51,290 nucleotides of DNA, taken from NCBI GenBank assembly GCA_049594615.1, contig JBMYJR010000015.1:1-51290 (forward strand). The letters run 5' to 3'. The position numbers were made by a program, and so were the translations under genes. The number at the start of each line of letters is the position of its first letter. Positions within the stretch are counted from its first letter, which is position 1. Below are positions 1 to 8,068 of this stretch, in pieces. This DNA is from CAXPZW01 sp049594615. GTDB taxonomy: Bacteria > Bacteroidota > Bacteroidia > Flavobacteriales_D > Sanyastnellaceae. The notes beneath the pieces are model-generated. The model was not told where the DNA came from and did not search any database. It saw nothing but the letters and a program-made list of their open reading frames with translations.

Positions 1-905
1 ACCTTGGAGATGCGCTTTCGAGGGCGCTTCTTTTTGCCGGTATCGGTATCGCTCGAAGAGGCCACCGGCTTGGGCTTCTTCTTGGGGTCTGGCGGCAGCT
101 CGATCTTGCCCACCACCTTGATGCCTGAGAGCTTCTCGGCCTTGGCCTTGATGGTCTCAACCTCTTGCGTGGAAGGCGCTTCTGGAGCAGCCTCTTTGGG
201 GTCTTCCTCTTTCTTGGCTGCTGCAGCAGGAGCTGGCGCTTCTTCTTTCTTGGGTTCCTCTTTCTTCTTGGCCGGCTTCTTCTTGGGCTTGGCCAGGGCG
301 TCGAGGTCTACAGTACCCACCACTTTGGGGCCGTCGGCTTTGGCAGCGGAGGCCTTGATGGTTTCGTCCTTGGGCTCCTCTTTGGCAGGTTCAGCGGGGG
401 CTTCTGCTTCGGCGGCGGGAGCTTCGGGGCTCTCCTCGGCGGCAGGGGCTTGTGGGGCGGGATCGGGTTCGGGCGCAGGCTCGGGAGCGGCTTCTGCTTC
501 GGGGGCAGGAGCGGGCTCGGGCTCAGGAGCTGGCGCAGGCGCTGGTTCTGGGGCAGGGGCAGCAGGTGCCTCCGGCTCAGGCGCAGGGGCAGCGGCTTCT
601 GCGGCCGCAGCTTCGGCTTCAGCGGCTGCTTCTGCAGCGGCTTCCTCGGCCTTCTTCGCGGTCGAATCGATGGCTACAGCCTCGCGCTGTTCGCGCTGGC
701 GATTGGAGATGGCCTCGGATTTCTCCTTGACCGCAGCATCCTTCTGGAAGGCTTGCTCCAACATGGTGTAGACATCCGGTTCAATCTTGCTATTGGGCTT
801 TGCCTCGATCTCGACCCCGCGGCCTTCGAGATACTCGGCAATGGTCTGAATCCCGACGTTCAGTTCCCGTGCCACTTTACTTAAGCGCATTGCTTTTCCT
901 GCCAT
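1..905 (-). CDS. infB: Translation initiation factor IF-2, N-terminal part (partial at left edge)
   Basis: This is the first 301 codons of IF-2, the GTPase that places fMet-tRNA on the small ribosomal subunit; the GTPase domains lie beyond the window. Residues 6-25 (LSKVARELNVGIQTIAEYL region) match the IF-2 N-terminal helical domain. After that comes a long linker of Ala, Glu, Pro and Lys, typical of Bacteroidota IF-2, ending in a Lys/Arg-rich stretch. I chose the ATG at 905, which gives MAGKAMRLSK; a second in-frame ATG lies at 890. It is the third gene of rimP-nusA-infB, 50 bases after nusA. The low-complexity linker creates long false open frames on the opposite strand. Confidence 0.93.
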   Translation of the reverse strand, partial: MAGKAMRLSKVARELNVGIQTIAEYLEGRGVEIEAKPNSKIEPDVYTMLEQAFQKDAAVKEKSEAISNRQREQREAVAIDSTAKKAEEAAAEAAAEAEAAAAEAAAPAPEPEAPAAPAPEPAPAPAPEPEPAPAPEAEAAPEPAPEPDPAPQAPAAEESPEAPAAEAEAPAEPAKEEPKDETIKASAAKADGPKVVGTVDLDALAKPKKKPAKKKEEPKKEEAPAPAAAAKKEEDPKEAAPEAPSTQEVETIKAKAEKLSGIKVVGKIELPPDPKKKPKPVASSSDTDTGKKKRPRKRISK

Positions 906-955
906 ATAACTGGTTCCCTAGTGGGTGTAATGTACTGGTTGGACGTAAGTCCGGT

Positions 956-2188
956 TTATTCAAATTCTTCACGCAAAATGCGCAGCACGTCGTCGATGGT
1001 TTCTTCCTCGAGGTCGGTGCGTTTGATCAAGTCGGTACGTGGCAATTCCAGCACGCTTCGTGCAGTATCGCAACCAATGCCCTTGAAGGCATCGAGTACC
1101 CATGATTCGATTTCGTCCGAGAATTCCATCAAGTCCACATCGTCGATGTCGGCATCGGTTTCTCGGTACACGTCAATTTCGTAATCCACCAAGCGGCTGG
1201 CCAGCTTGATGTTGTGTCCGCCACGTCCAATCGCCAGCGATACTTGATCGGGCTTGAGGAACACGTCGGCTTTGCGGTTTTCCTCGTCCAGGGAGATCGA
1301 TGAGATCTTGGCCGGACTGAGGGCGCGTTGGATCAACAGCTGCTCGTTGGCAGTGAAGTTGATCACGTCAATGTTTTCGTTGCGCAGCTCGCGGACAATC
1401 GAGTGAATGCGGGCGCCTTTCATGCCCACACAAGCGCCCACGGGATCGATGCGATCGTCGTATGACTCCACGGCCACCTTGGCGCGCTCGCCGGGCTCAC
1501 GAACGATTTTGCGAATGGTAATCAGTCCGTCGAACACCTCGGGCACTTCTTGCTCAAACAGGCGCTCGAGGAACTCAGGAGCGGTGCGCGAGAGGATGAT
1601 CACCGGGTTGTTCCCGCGAACGTCCACCTTGGCCACCACCGCACGAATGGTATCGCCCTTCTTCCAACGGTCTTGCGGAATCTGCTGATCGCGTGGCATC
1701 ACGAGTTCGTTGTCCTCGTCGTCGATGATCAGGATTTCGCGCTTCCAGATTTGGTACACCTCGCCGGTGATGATGTCACCTACGCGCTGCTTGTACTTCT
1801 GGTAAATGTGGTCTTTCTCAAGCTCGAGGATACGGGCCTGCAGGTTCTGACGCATCGACAGCACGTTGCGGCGGCCGAAATCCAAGAATTGGATCTCCTC
1901 AGAGAGTTCCTCACCCACCTCAAAATCGTCCTCGATGCGGAGGGCTTCTTGAAGCTCTACTTCTGCGTTTTCATCTTCCACCTCGCCGTTGGGCACGATC
2001 TCGCGGTTGCGCCAGATCTCCAAGTCTCCCTTGTCGACGTTGATGATGATGTCGAAGTTGTCGTCCGAGCCGTATTTCTTGATAATCATCGCGCGGAAGA
2101 CATCTTCCAGGATGCTCATCATCGTCTCGCGATCGATGTTTTTGAATTCCTTGAATTCGGAGAAGGATTCTACCAGGTTGACATTCAT
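956..2188 (-). CDS. nusA: Transcription termination/antitermination factor NusA
   Basis: NusA binds RNA polymerase and controls pausing, termination and antitermination. The 410-residue protein has an N-terminal polymerase-binding domain (about 1-130), an S1 domain (about 135-190, starting near VGDIITGEVYQ) and two KH domains. The KH domains carry the loops GMKGARIHSI and GRGGHNIKLA. It lacks the C-terminal acidic repeats of the E. coli protein, which is normal for this phylum. It starts nine bases after the rimP stop, so the two are almost certainly co-transcribed. Because NusA acts on terminators, the hairpin in the leader of this operon (2712-2737) may be a target for self-control; that is inference. 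Confidence 0.96.
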   Translation of the reverse strand: MNVNLVESFSEFKEFKNIDRETMMSILEDVFRAMIIKKYGSDDNFDIIINVDKGDLEIWRNREIVPNGEVEDENAEVELQEALRIEDDFEVGEELSEEIQFLDFGRRNVLSMRQNLQARILELEKDHIYQKYKQRVGDIITGEVYQIWKREILIIDDEDNELVMPRDQQIPQDRWKKGDTIRAVVAKVDVRGNNPVIILSRTAPEFLERLFEQEVPEVFDGLITIRKIVREPGERAKVAVESYDDRIDPVGACVGMKGARIHSIVRELRNENIDVINFTANEQLLIQRALSPAKISSISLDEENRKADVFLKPDQVSLAIGRGGHNIKLASRLVDYEIDVYRETDADIDDVDLMEFSDEIESWVLDAFKGIGCDTARSVLELPRTDLIKRTDLEEETIDDVLRILREEFE

Positions 2189-2197
2189 TTCTCCAGC

Positions 2198-2665
2198 TTA
2201 CTTAAATGCAATAACCACTTTCGTTTCTTGTATTTCGCTGTACTTCAGGGTGAAGTCTTCTTCCACCCAGTGCTTGGCCTTGCGGCCTTCAATGCGCTCC
2301 TTGCGACGGGTGCGCACCGTAATTTCGGTTTCGTCGGCCGCCACCAACTCGCCTTCGATGGTCTTGCCTTCAACGGGCTTGACCTTCACGCCTCTGCCGA
2401 CATTCTTGACGTACTGGCGCACGTGTTTGAAAGCTTCGGTGAGCCCGGGTGACATGACCTTCATGGAGAAATCCTCCACTTCACGGTCCAAGGACTGTTC
2501 CATGTGGCGGTTGAACAGAATGCAGTCTTGGATGGAGAAGCCGTCATCGCCATCCATGATGATGGTGATGTCGTTCATCTCTCCCATTTTCAGCTCAACC
2601 AGAAAGTGTTCGGTCCCTTCGACCTTTTCCTCGATCAAGCGCAAAACGCGTTCGTAAGTGATCAT
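2198..2665 (-). CDS. rimP: Ribosome maturation factor RimP
   Basis: RimP is needed for late maturation of the 30S subunit. The 155-residue length is normal. The N-terminal half shows the family pattern around FLVELKMGEMNDITIIMDGDDG and DCILFNRHMEQSLDRE. The SPGL motif at the end of the first domain (MSPGLTEAFKHVRQY) is clear. A small Sm-like beta domain follows (GELVAADETEITV). It heads the rimP-nusA-infB operon, an arrangement kept from E. coli to Bacteroidota. The ATG at 2665 is preceded by a leader of roughly 90 bases if transcription begins at the -7 box at 2765-2772. Confidence 0.95.
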   Translation of the reverse strand: MITYERVLRLIEEKVEGTEHFLVELKMGEMNDITIIMDGDDGFSIQDCILFNRHMEQSLDREVEDFSMKVMSPGLTEAFKHVRQYVKNVGRGVKVKPVEGKTIEGELVAADETEITVRTRRKERIEGRKAKHWVEEDFTLKYSEIQETKVVIAFK

Positions 2666-2711
2666 GCTTCAGCTCCGACGTTTGGCAACCAAAGTGAGCC
2701 CAACTGCCTAC

Positions 2712-2737
2712 AAAAAAGAGGGGCTTTGGACCCCTCT
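2712..2737 (-). terminator. Terminator-like hairpin upstream of rimP
   Basis: Read on the minus strand this is a perfect 7-base stem, AGAGGGG/CCCCTCT, with a 7-base loop, followed directly by a run of six T. It is a textbook intrinsic terminator. It lies 64 bases after the stop of the MORN-repeat gene, so it may simply end that transcript. It also lies downstream of a good -7 box (2765-2772) and upstream of the rimP start, so it could act as an attenuator for rimP-nusA-infB. The sequence cannot separate the two roles. Confidence 0.75.
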
Positions 2738-2764
2738 GCAATTGTTCACTCATGTTTGCTAGTG

Positions 2765-2772
2765 CAAATATA
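2765..2772 (-). promoter_or_regulatory. Candidate promoter -7 box for rimP-nusA-infB
   Basis: On the minus strand the bases read TATATTTG followed by C, an exact match to the Bacteroidota -7 consensus TAnnTTTG. No TTG was found at the expected -33 spacing. Transcription from here would start near 2758, run through the hairpin at 2737-2712 and reach rimP after about 93 bases. Confidence 0.45.
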
Positions 2773-2800
2773 CGCACAATTTTTGAGCCGGAAGCCCCCG

Positions 2801-4408
2801 CTACTTGCGGGAGGTCTGCTTCATGACGATCACTTCTTTGACCGCCCCTTTTTCGTAGACGAAATGTTGCTCGAGCTCACCGGTTTGCTCGTTCCAGCGT
2901 TTGTACGTACCGTGTTTGCCGCCGGCCTTGTATTCAGCCTCTTGCACCACCTTGCCGCGGCGGTTGTAGGTCACAAACTTGCCGTCCAGCAGCCCGTCTT
3001 TATAGACCTGGTCACTCTGGGGTGAGCCGTTGGGGTAGAAGTACGACCATTTGCCGTCGGGCTGGCCTGCGGTGTAGGTGCCCTCCATTTCGGTGATGCC
3101 GCTGGGATTGGCACTGATCCACTTGCCGGTCTTTTTGCCGTTCTCGTCATAGGCGCCTTTTTCGTCGAGCTGGCCGTTTTCGAAGTAGAACTCCCAGTCG
3201 CCGGTGCGGTCATCGTCTTTCCATTCGCCGCGGAACTGCACCACGCCGTTGGGGTACCAGCCCTCCCACTTGCCGTGCATCTTGCCGGCCTTGAAGTTGC
3301 CGATGTCTTTTTGAGAGCCCTTCTCAAACCAACTTTGCCACTCCCCTTCTTCGAGGTCGTCCACAAAGGTGCCGGCCATCAGGTCGTTGCCGTTCTCGTA
3401 CCAGAAGTCCCAGCGGCCATTCTTTTTGCCCTTGGCGTAAATGCCGGTTTTCCAGTTTTGGCCTTCGGGGTAGAAGAACTCCCAGGTGCCTTCCTCCAAG
3501 CCGCGCTCAAAGTTGCCCTGCATGCTCACGGTGCCGCGCGGAAAGTGGTAGGTCCAGGATCCGTGCTGCTCGCCCTGGTCAAAGGGGCCTTCCATGTCTG
3601 GGGTGCCGTCTTCCTGGAACCACGCCCAGTCGCCTTGCTTTTTGCCGGCGGCGTGCGTGCCTTGCACCATGATTTGACCCCCTCGGAAATACTGGATGTA
3701 CACGCCGTCCAACACGCCGTCCACATAGACAGCCTCTTTCTCAATGGCGCCGTAGCGGTAGAATTCCTTCCATGTGCCGTGGCGCAAGCCGTCCTTATAA
3801 TTGCCGTCTATGCGCAGCTCGCCGTTCGAGTAGTAGACCTTGTGGGTACCGTTGGGCAGCCCGTCTGCGTACGTGGTTTGCTCGCGGATGTCGCCGTCGT
3901 CAAAACGAGTGGTTTCGATGCCCTCGCCGCCAGTGATGGCCACGTTGCCACCGGACTCCACCAACTCCCAGAGGTAGGTCACGCTGTCGCGGAACTCCTC
4001 TTTCATACGCAAGATACCCGCATCGTCAAAGGTGCTCCAGGTACCGCATTTGCTGCCGTAGCAATAAGTACCCTCTTCCAAAAGCACGCCGTCCTGGTTC
4101 CAAGTACGCATGAGGCTGTCTTGGCGGTTGAGCACAAAGTAGCCCTCGTGCATCTGCTGGCCGTTGCTGTAAAAGCGCAACACCGGCCCGTGCAACTTGC
4201 CGCGGTAGTAGTGCGCCTTCTCCTGCACTTGCCCGTTGGGGTACCAGTAGGTCCACAGGCCGTGTTCCACACCGCCGTCATACACCCCTTCGGAGCGTTT
4301 TTGGTCGTTGTCGTGAAAGTCCACGTAGTTCTGCACTTGGGCAGACAGGGAAACAGAGGCCACCAATAGGCCGAGGGCAAGCAGGATGCGCATCGAGCAG
4401 GTTTTCAT
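2801..4408 (-). CDS. MORN-repeat (MORN_2 type) exported protein
   Basis: This 535-residue protein has a signal peptide ending near SLSAQ and is then almost entirely built of about 19 repeats of 22-24 residues. The repeat pattern is G-x-W-x-x-(F/Y)-Y-P-N-G followed by a short beta hairpin and G-x-Y. These are the MORN-like repeats (MORN_2/YwqK type) common in Bacteroidota exported or surface proteins. The molecular role of this family is not established; repeats of this kind are thought to give an elongated beta solenoid. The ATG at 4408 (MKTCSMRILL) was chosen because it gives a proper signal peptide; 4393 (MRILL) is equally possible. The frame stays open upstream, but that part has no signal-like character. 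Confidence 0.85.
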   Translation of the reverse strand: MKTCSMRILLALGLLVASVSLSAQVQNYVDFHDNDQKRSEGVYDGGVEHGLWTYWYPNGQVQEKAHYYRGKLHGPVLRFYSNGQQMHEGYFVLNRQDSLMRTWNQDGVLLEEGTYCYGSKCGTWSTFDDAGILRMKEEFRDSVTYLWELVESGGNVAITGGEGIETTRFDDGDIREQTTYADGLPNGTHKVYYSNGELRIDGNYKDGLRHGTWKEFYRYGAIEKEAVYVDGVLDGVYIQYFRGGQIMVQGTHAAGKKQGDWAWFQEDGTPDMEGPFDQGEQHGSWTYHFPRGTVSMQGNFERGLEEGTWEFFYPEGQNWKTGIYAKGKKNGRWDFWYENGNDLMAGTFVDDLEEGEWQSWFEKGSQKDIGNFKAGKMHGKWEGWYPNGVVQFRGEWKDDDRTGDWEFYFENGQLDEKGAYDENGKKTGKWISANPSGITEMEGTYTAGQPDGKWSYFYPNGSPQSDQVYKDGLLDGKFVTYNRRGKVVQEAEYKAGGKHGTYKRWNEQTGELEQHFVYEKGAVKEVIVMKQTSRK

Positions 4409-4518
4409 TCGAAACGAAACTTGGAAGGGTTCCGGTATAAGCACAACGCGAAGATAGCCGAGCGTTACACCTCCTTGGCACTCAGGTTCCCCTAAGAATC
4501 CACGGGGTTGTGCACACC

Positions 4519-4665
4519 TCAGCTCGGGTCGGACTCTACGCCCACGCCAAACTGGCGCACCAAAAACAGCAACACAAACAAGTAGGCCAGCCCCGCCACC
4601 TCCACCGTGTTGTATACGCTGTACCACCGCAGCCCGCCTTGGGCGTTTTGGAAGGATGCGCTCAC
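4519..4665 (-). CDS. Small single-span membrane protein, GTG start overlapping the previous stop
   Basis: A 48-codon frame begins with GTG that overlaps the TGA of the preceding membrane protein (GTGA, four shared bases) and ends at TGA 4519. The product has a polar N-terminus (ASFQNAQGGLRWYS), one hydrophobic span (VAGLAYLFVLLFLV) and a short tail. The tight overlap is what translational coupling looks like. The alternative is that it is the displaced C-terminal helix of the 4662-5210 protein, moved out of frame by a sequencing error or a frameshift. I do not recognise a family. Confidence 0.5.
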   Translation of the reverse strand: MSASFQNAQGGLRWYSVYNTVEVAGLAYLFVLLFLVRQFGVGVESDPS

Positions 4666-5210
4666 AGCTCGTGTTCGAGGGGTTTGAGGACTTTGAGGCG
4701 CAGGTTGGTCAGCGTAAAAATCACCGCGCTCACTCCAGACACCGCCCCCAAAATGCCACTGAGGAACGCCAGCACTTCTTGCCCATCCAGGTCGCGTCCG
4801 CGCCGGATATCGCGGGCAATGTTGTCGCTGACCTCCATGACCACGGCCGCGCTGAAGATCACCAACATGGCCGTGCCAATCAGGGCCAAAATGCCCACCA
4901 CCACAGCCCACACCGGCACGCCCGCAATGCGGGTGTCGCCGTCCCCGGCGAGTTCTAAATCGTCCAGCATGCCTGCGGTGCGGTGTTCGGGAAACGCGCG
5001 CATGCCATGCACCACCTGAGCAAAGCGCAACAGGCCCCAGCCCAGCAGCAGCAACAAGCCAATGGTCACCCAGGCCATGGGTTCGTCGGCGTCGTTTTGG
5101 TCAAAGACCATGTAGGTCACCCACAAGGCAAAGCACAGCACCCCTATGCCAAAGACATGGTGCAGGAGGCGTATGGTGTTTAAAAAGCGCCGTTGTTTGG
5201 CCGTTTCCAT
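4662..5210 (-). CDS. Four-helix membrane protein of unknown function
   Basis: The 182-residue product starts METAKQRRF at the ATG at 5210. The frame is open 13 codons further up, but that part looks non-coding. Hydrophobic spans lie near residues 20-37, 49-64, 95-118 and 145-165. A conserved-looking polar loop lies between spans two and three, and the product ends in a basic-then-acidic tail (LKVLKPLEHEL). The layout resembles the two membrane proteins upstream on the same strand (5264-5821 and 5946-6473). They may be diverged relatives, though sequence identity is low by eye. It shares four bases with the small ORF that follows. No enzyme motif or metal site is visible. Confidence 0.7.
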   Translation of the reverse strand: METAKQRRFLNTIRLLHHVFGIGVLCFALWVTYMVFDQNDADEPMAWVTIGLLLLLGWGLLRFAQVVHGMRAFPEHRTAGMLDDLELAGDGDTRIAGVPVWAVVVGILALIGTAMLVIFSAAVVMEVSDNIARDIRRGRDLDGQEVLAFLSGILGAVSGVSAVIFTLTNLRLKVLKPLEHEL

Positions 5211-5263
5211 AGCCGGAATATCGCAAAGAGGCAACCAATCACCCCCCAACTTTCACAAACGTT

Positions 5264-5821
5264 TCAGGATTTACGGGAAGCGTGGCGTTCGAGCTGCACG
5301 CGTTTCCAGAGGTAGCGCGTGCCCATAATCAGGCACACCGCGTACACCGCAGCAATGGTAAGCAATAGCACATTGCGCTGTTCTCCGGCCATTTCCAGCG
5401 CCGAGGGTTGGCTTTGCCAGTCGTCGCTGAGTTGCATCAGCACACGCTTCCCGCGCCACATCAGCAGCCACACGCTCCACAAAGTCAAAAAGCCATACGC
5501 GGTCACGCCCGCGCCGTACATCCGCAACTTAGCAAGGCCGAGTCTGGGCACCTCACTGGACGCCTCAGGGACATCCAACGCGCCGGTCAAGGTCTGCTGC
5601 TCGCGGTATTCGAACACCAACAGCTGAATGCCCACCAGCAGCGCACCGCCCTGCAGCACCAACCCCCACCACGAAATCGACTCTCCCAACGCCGAGGTCA
5701 GGTAATCGGGAATCCAGAGGCTCTGGTTGCGCAGGTCGTACACGTTCGAAGCCACCCGCACAGCGGTGATGCCCACTGCGGCGTATAGGGCGTAGCGTTG
5801 GGAAGGGGTGGGTGGGGTCAT
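5264..5821 (-). CDS. Four-helix membrane protein of unknown function
   Basis: The 185-residue product has hydrophobic segments near residues 10-25, 50-68, 106-124 and 150-167, and a basic C-terminus rich in Arg and His (RVQLERHASRKS). A long acidic-neutral loop separates spans two and three. Its ATG overlaps the TGA of the tiny ORF upstream (ATGA), so translation is probably coupled. It is the middle member of a set of three similar-sized membrane proteins behind hflX. I do not recognise a family and see no catalytic motif. Confidence 0.7.
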   Translation of the reverse strand: MTPPTPSQRYALYAAVGITAVRVASNVYDLRNQSLWIPDYLTSALGESISWWGLVLQGGALLVGIQLLVFEYREQQTLTGALDVPEASSEVPRLGLAKLRMYGAGVTAYGFLTLWSVWLLMWRGKRVLMQLSDDWQSQPSALEMAGEQRNVLLLTIAAVYAVCLIMGTRYLWKRVQLERHASRKS

Positions 5822-5949
5822 GCGACGTTTGGGTTTGGCGTCCCCCTACCAACAGATTTCTGTGCTAAAAGTGCTTGGAGCTTTCCCGAGCGCAGTCCCA
5901 ACAGCACAAATTGCACCGCGCAGAACACCACGTCTGGGGCCGGGATCAT
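5818..5949 (-). CDS. 43-residue ORF overlapping genes on both sides
   Basis: The ATG overlaps the TGA of the upstream membrane protein (ATGA at 5946-5949) and its own TGA overlaps the ATG of the next gene (ATGA at 5818-5821). The predicted peptide begins MIPAPDVVFCAVQFVLLGLR, a short hydrophobic segment, then a basic and polar tail. Overlap at both ends argues that ribosomes pass straight from gene to gene. It could equally be a remnant that merely fills the space. No family is recognised. Confidence 0.45.
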   Translation of the reverse strand: MIPAPDVVFCAVQFVLLGLRSGKLQALLAQKSVGRGTPNPNVA

Positions 5950-6473
5950 CCCTCGCTGCATTCAGGCGGCACTACCCGGGTGGCCAACAACCGAATGTGC
6001 ATGAAGATGCCCAACACCGCCAACAGTGCATGCAACCCGGTAAGGGTGATGCCCACCACGTCTTCCAGTCGGCCAGGCGGGTATTCGCCGTTGTTGATTT
6101 CGTGGAGTATGAAGGTGAGGATGGCTCCACCAAACACCGCCTCAAACGCCAAAGCCACCAAACACAGCCAGCTCAGCACCTGTATGCCCACCGCCAGAGC
6201 ACGCGCCTGTTCCAAACCACCGTCCAAAGCGGTATCGCGTTGGCGCTTGGGGTAGGGCCACAGCTTGCGGCGTGCACTGCGCCACACAAACACCTGCCCG
6301 AAAGGGAGCAGCGCCATACCGGCCAGAAACACCCACGGCCAAAAGTCGCGCGGCGGCTTTTCAAACACCAACAGCACAAACAAGGTCACCGCCGTTACCG
6401 GCAGCAATCCCCACAGCACGGTGGTAGCAAAGCGGGTGTTTGTGTGCGAAGAATGGATGGGCCGTTTGGGCAT
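5946..6473 (-). CDS. Four-helix membrane protein of unknown function
   Basis: The 175-residue product begins MPKRPIHSSH. Hydrophobic spans lie near residues 17-37, 45-64, 91-125 (a long stretch with Gly and Phe) and 142-162, and a basic loop (RSARRKLWPYPKRQR) separates the second and third. The start lies 17 bases after the hflX stop, so it is likely on the hflX transcript. Its stop overlaps the following tiny ORF. General size and topology match the proteins at 4662-5210 and 5264-5821. I cannot assign a function. Confidence 0.72.
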   Translation of the reverse strand: MPKRPIHSSHTNTRFATTVLWGLLPVTAVTLFVLLVFEKPPRDFWPWVFLAGMALLPFGQVFVWRSARRKLWPYPKRQRDTALDGGLEQARALAVGIQVLSWLCLVALAFEAVFGGAILTFILHEINNGEYPPGRLEDVVGITLTGLHALLAVLGIFMHIRLLATRVVPPECSEG

Positions 6474-6490
6474 ACTGCCAAACTACAAAC

Positions 6491-7711
6491 TCAATACAAG
6501 AAGTTGTTGTAGGGAAAGCGCTCCACGTGGATCTTACGCACCTCATCGTAGAGCAGTTTGCGCAGGCCGTCGATGCCCAGCTTTTCCTTGGCGCTCACAA
6601 AGGCCACCTTGCTGTCGCTGAGGCGGGCCATCCAGGTTTGTTGGAGTTCGTCCAGAGGGATGTTTTCGCGGGTGCGGGGGCTGAGGTCGTCGGCGTCTTG
6701 TTCCACAAAACGGTACGCGTCCACCTTGTTGAACACCACAATCATGGGCTTGTCGGCAGTGCCGATGTCCGAGAGGGTGTTTTGCACCACTTGGTAATGG
6801 TCCTCAAAGTTGGGGTGCGAGATGTCCAGCACGTGCATGAGCAGATCCGCCTCGCGGGTTTCGTCCAGGGTGGACTTGAAAGACTCCACGAGTTGGTGGG
6901 GCAGCTTGCGAATGAAGCCTACGGTATCGGCCATCAAAAACGGCAGGTTGTCCAGCACCACTTTGCGCACGGTGGTGTCCAGGGTCGCAAAGAGTTTGTT
7001 TTCGGCCAGTACCTCGCTTTTGCTGAGCAGGTTCATCAGGGTGCTTTTGCCCACGTTGGTGTAGCCCACCACGGCCACACGCACCAAGGCGCCGCGGTTG
7101 CCGCGTTGCACGCTCTTTTGCTTGTCGATCTTCTGCAGCTCTTTTTTAAGCAGAGAGATTTTGTCGCGGATGATGCGGCGATCGGTCTCGATCTCGGTCT
7201 CCCCCGGTCCCTTCATGCCGATGCCCCCTTTTTGCTTGGAAAGGTGGGTCCACATGTTGGTCAGGCGCGGCAGCAGGTATTGGTATTGGGCGAGTTCCAC
7301 CTGCTTTTTGGAGTGGGCCGTGCGCGCATTGCGGGCAAAGATGTCCAGGATGAGGTTGGAACGGTCCAAGACCTTGACTTGGTGGTCGGCAAACTGGTCG
7401 GGGTTGAACAGGCGCTCGAGGTTGCGCAGCTGGCTGGGCGAGAGCTCCTCGTCGAAGATGACCATGTCCACTTCCTGCTCGGCCACGAACTCCACCACTT
7501 CTTGGATTTTGCCGGAACCGAGCACGGTTTTGGGGTCCACCTTCTCCAGGTTTTGGACAAAGCGCATTTGGGTGTGCGCATCGGCGGTGGTGGCCAAAAA
7601 CTCAAGCTCATCGAGGTATTCGTCCACCAATTCGCGCGGTTGCTGTTGGGTACAAACGCCCACCAGCACGCAGGTCTCTTCGACCTTTTGGGTCTCGTAG
7701 TACTTGCCCAT
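6491..7711 (-). CDS. hflX: Ribosome-associated GTPase HflX
   Basis: HflX is a GTPase that binds the 50S subunit and splits stalled or stressed ribosomes. The 406-residue protein has the HflX N-terminal domain with the loop GSGKIQEV (about 65-72) and the signature GPGETEIETDRR (about 168-179). The GTPase core has G1 GYTNVGKS (216-223), G3 DTVG (262-265), G4 NKVD (328-331) and a G5-like SAKEKLG. The ATG directly abuts the TAA of the cytochrome gene upstream (TAAATG), so co-transcription is certain if that gene is expressed. Neighbouring efp also serves stalled ribosomes, which may or may not be meaningful. Confidence 0.95.
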   Translation of the reverse strand: MGKYYETQKVEETCVLVGVCTQQQPRELVDEYLDELEFLATTADAHTQMRFVQNLEKVDPKTVLGSGKIQEVVEFVAEQEVDMVIFDEELSPSQLRNLERLFNPDQFADHQVKVLDRSNLILDIFARNARTAHSKKQVELAQYQYLLPRLTNMWTHLSKQKGGIGMKGPGETEIETDRRIIRDKISLLKKELQKIDKQKSVQRGNRGALVRVAVVGYTNVGKSTLMNLLSKSEVLAENKLFATLDTTVRKVVLDNLPFLMADTVGFIRKLPHQLVESFKSTLDETREADLLMHVLDISHPNFEDHYQVVQNTLSDIGTADKPMIVVFNKVDAYRFVEQDADDLSPRTRENIPLDELQQTWMARLSDSKVAFVSAKEKLGIDGLRKLLYDEVRKIHVERFPYNNFLY

Positions 7712-8068
7712 TTATTCCCGGAAGGTCTCGATGTATTTGGCCAAAGCCTTGATTTCGTTGGCCTCCAGGCGGTCTTTGTTGGGGGGCATGGTGCCCTTGC
7801 CGTAGGTGATGATGCCTACGCGCTCTTCAAACGACAGGGTACTTTCCTTCAGCAACTTGGCGCCGCCGCGAGACACATCGCCGTTTTCACCGTGGCAAAT
7901 GCTGCACGGCACATACAGGCGCTTTACCCGCGAGGCGGGGATGCCGTAGTAATCGTCGGATTGGGCTTCTGCCGCAGCAGGCGCGTCGGTTCCAGCAGGT
8001 GCAGGAGCATCGCCCCCACAGGCCACCAAAACCACCACGCAAAACAGCCAAACGAATTTCTGCATCAC
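7712..8068 (-). CDS. Small monohaem cytochrome c lipoprotein
   Basis: The 118-residue product has a lipoprotein signal with a lipobox ending LVAC-17. An Ala/Pro-rich linker follows, and then a class I cytochrome c fold. The haem site is CSICH (residues 55-59), and Met-94 in GTMPPN is the likely sixth iron ligand. It should be anchored in the membrane facing the periplasm and carry one electron at a time. It shares four bases with the upstream cytochrome-b-like gene and abuts hflX. The redox partner is unknown; the membrane protein encoded just before it is the obvious candidate. Confidence 0.85.
   Translation of the reverse strand: MMQKFVWLFCVVVLVACGGDAPAPAGTDAPAAAEAQSDDYYGIPASRVKRLYVPCSICHGENGDVSRGGAKLLKESTLSFEERVGIITYGKGTMPPNKDRLEANEIKALAKYIETFRE

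Noticed and set aside
4..771. Long Ala/Ser/Gly-rich open frame on the plus strand
   Set aside because: It is the mirror of the Ala/Glu/Pro linker of infB on the minus strand; low complexity keeps the opposite frame open.
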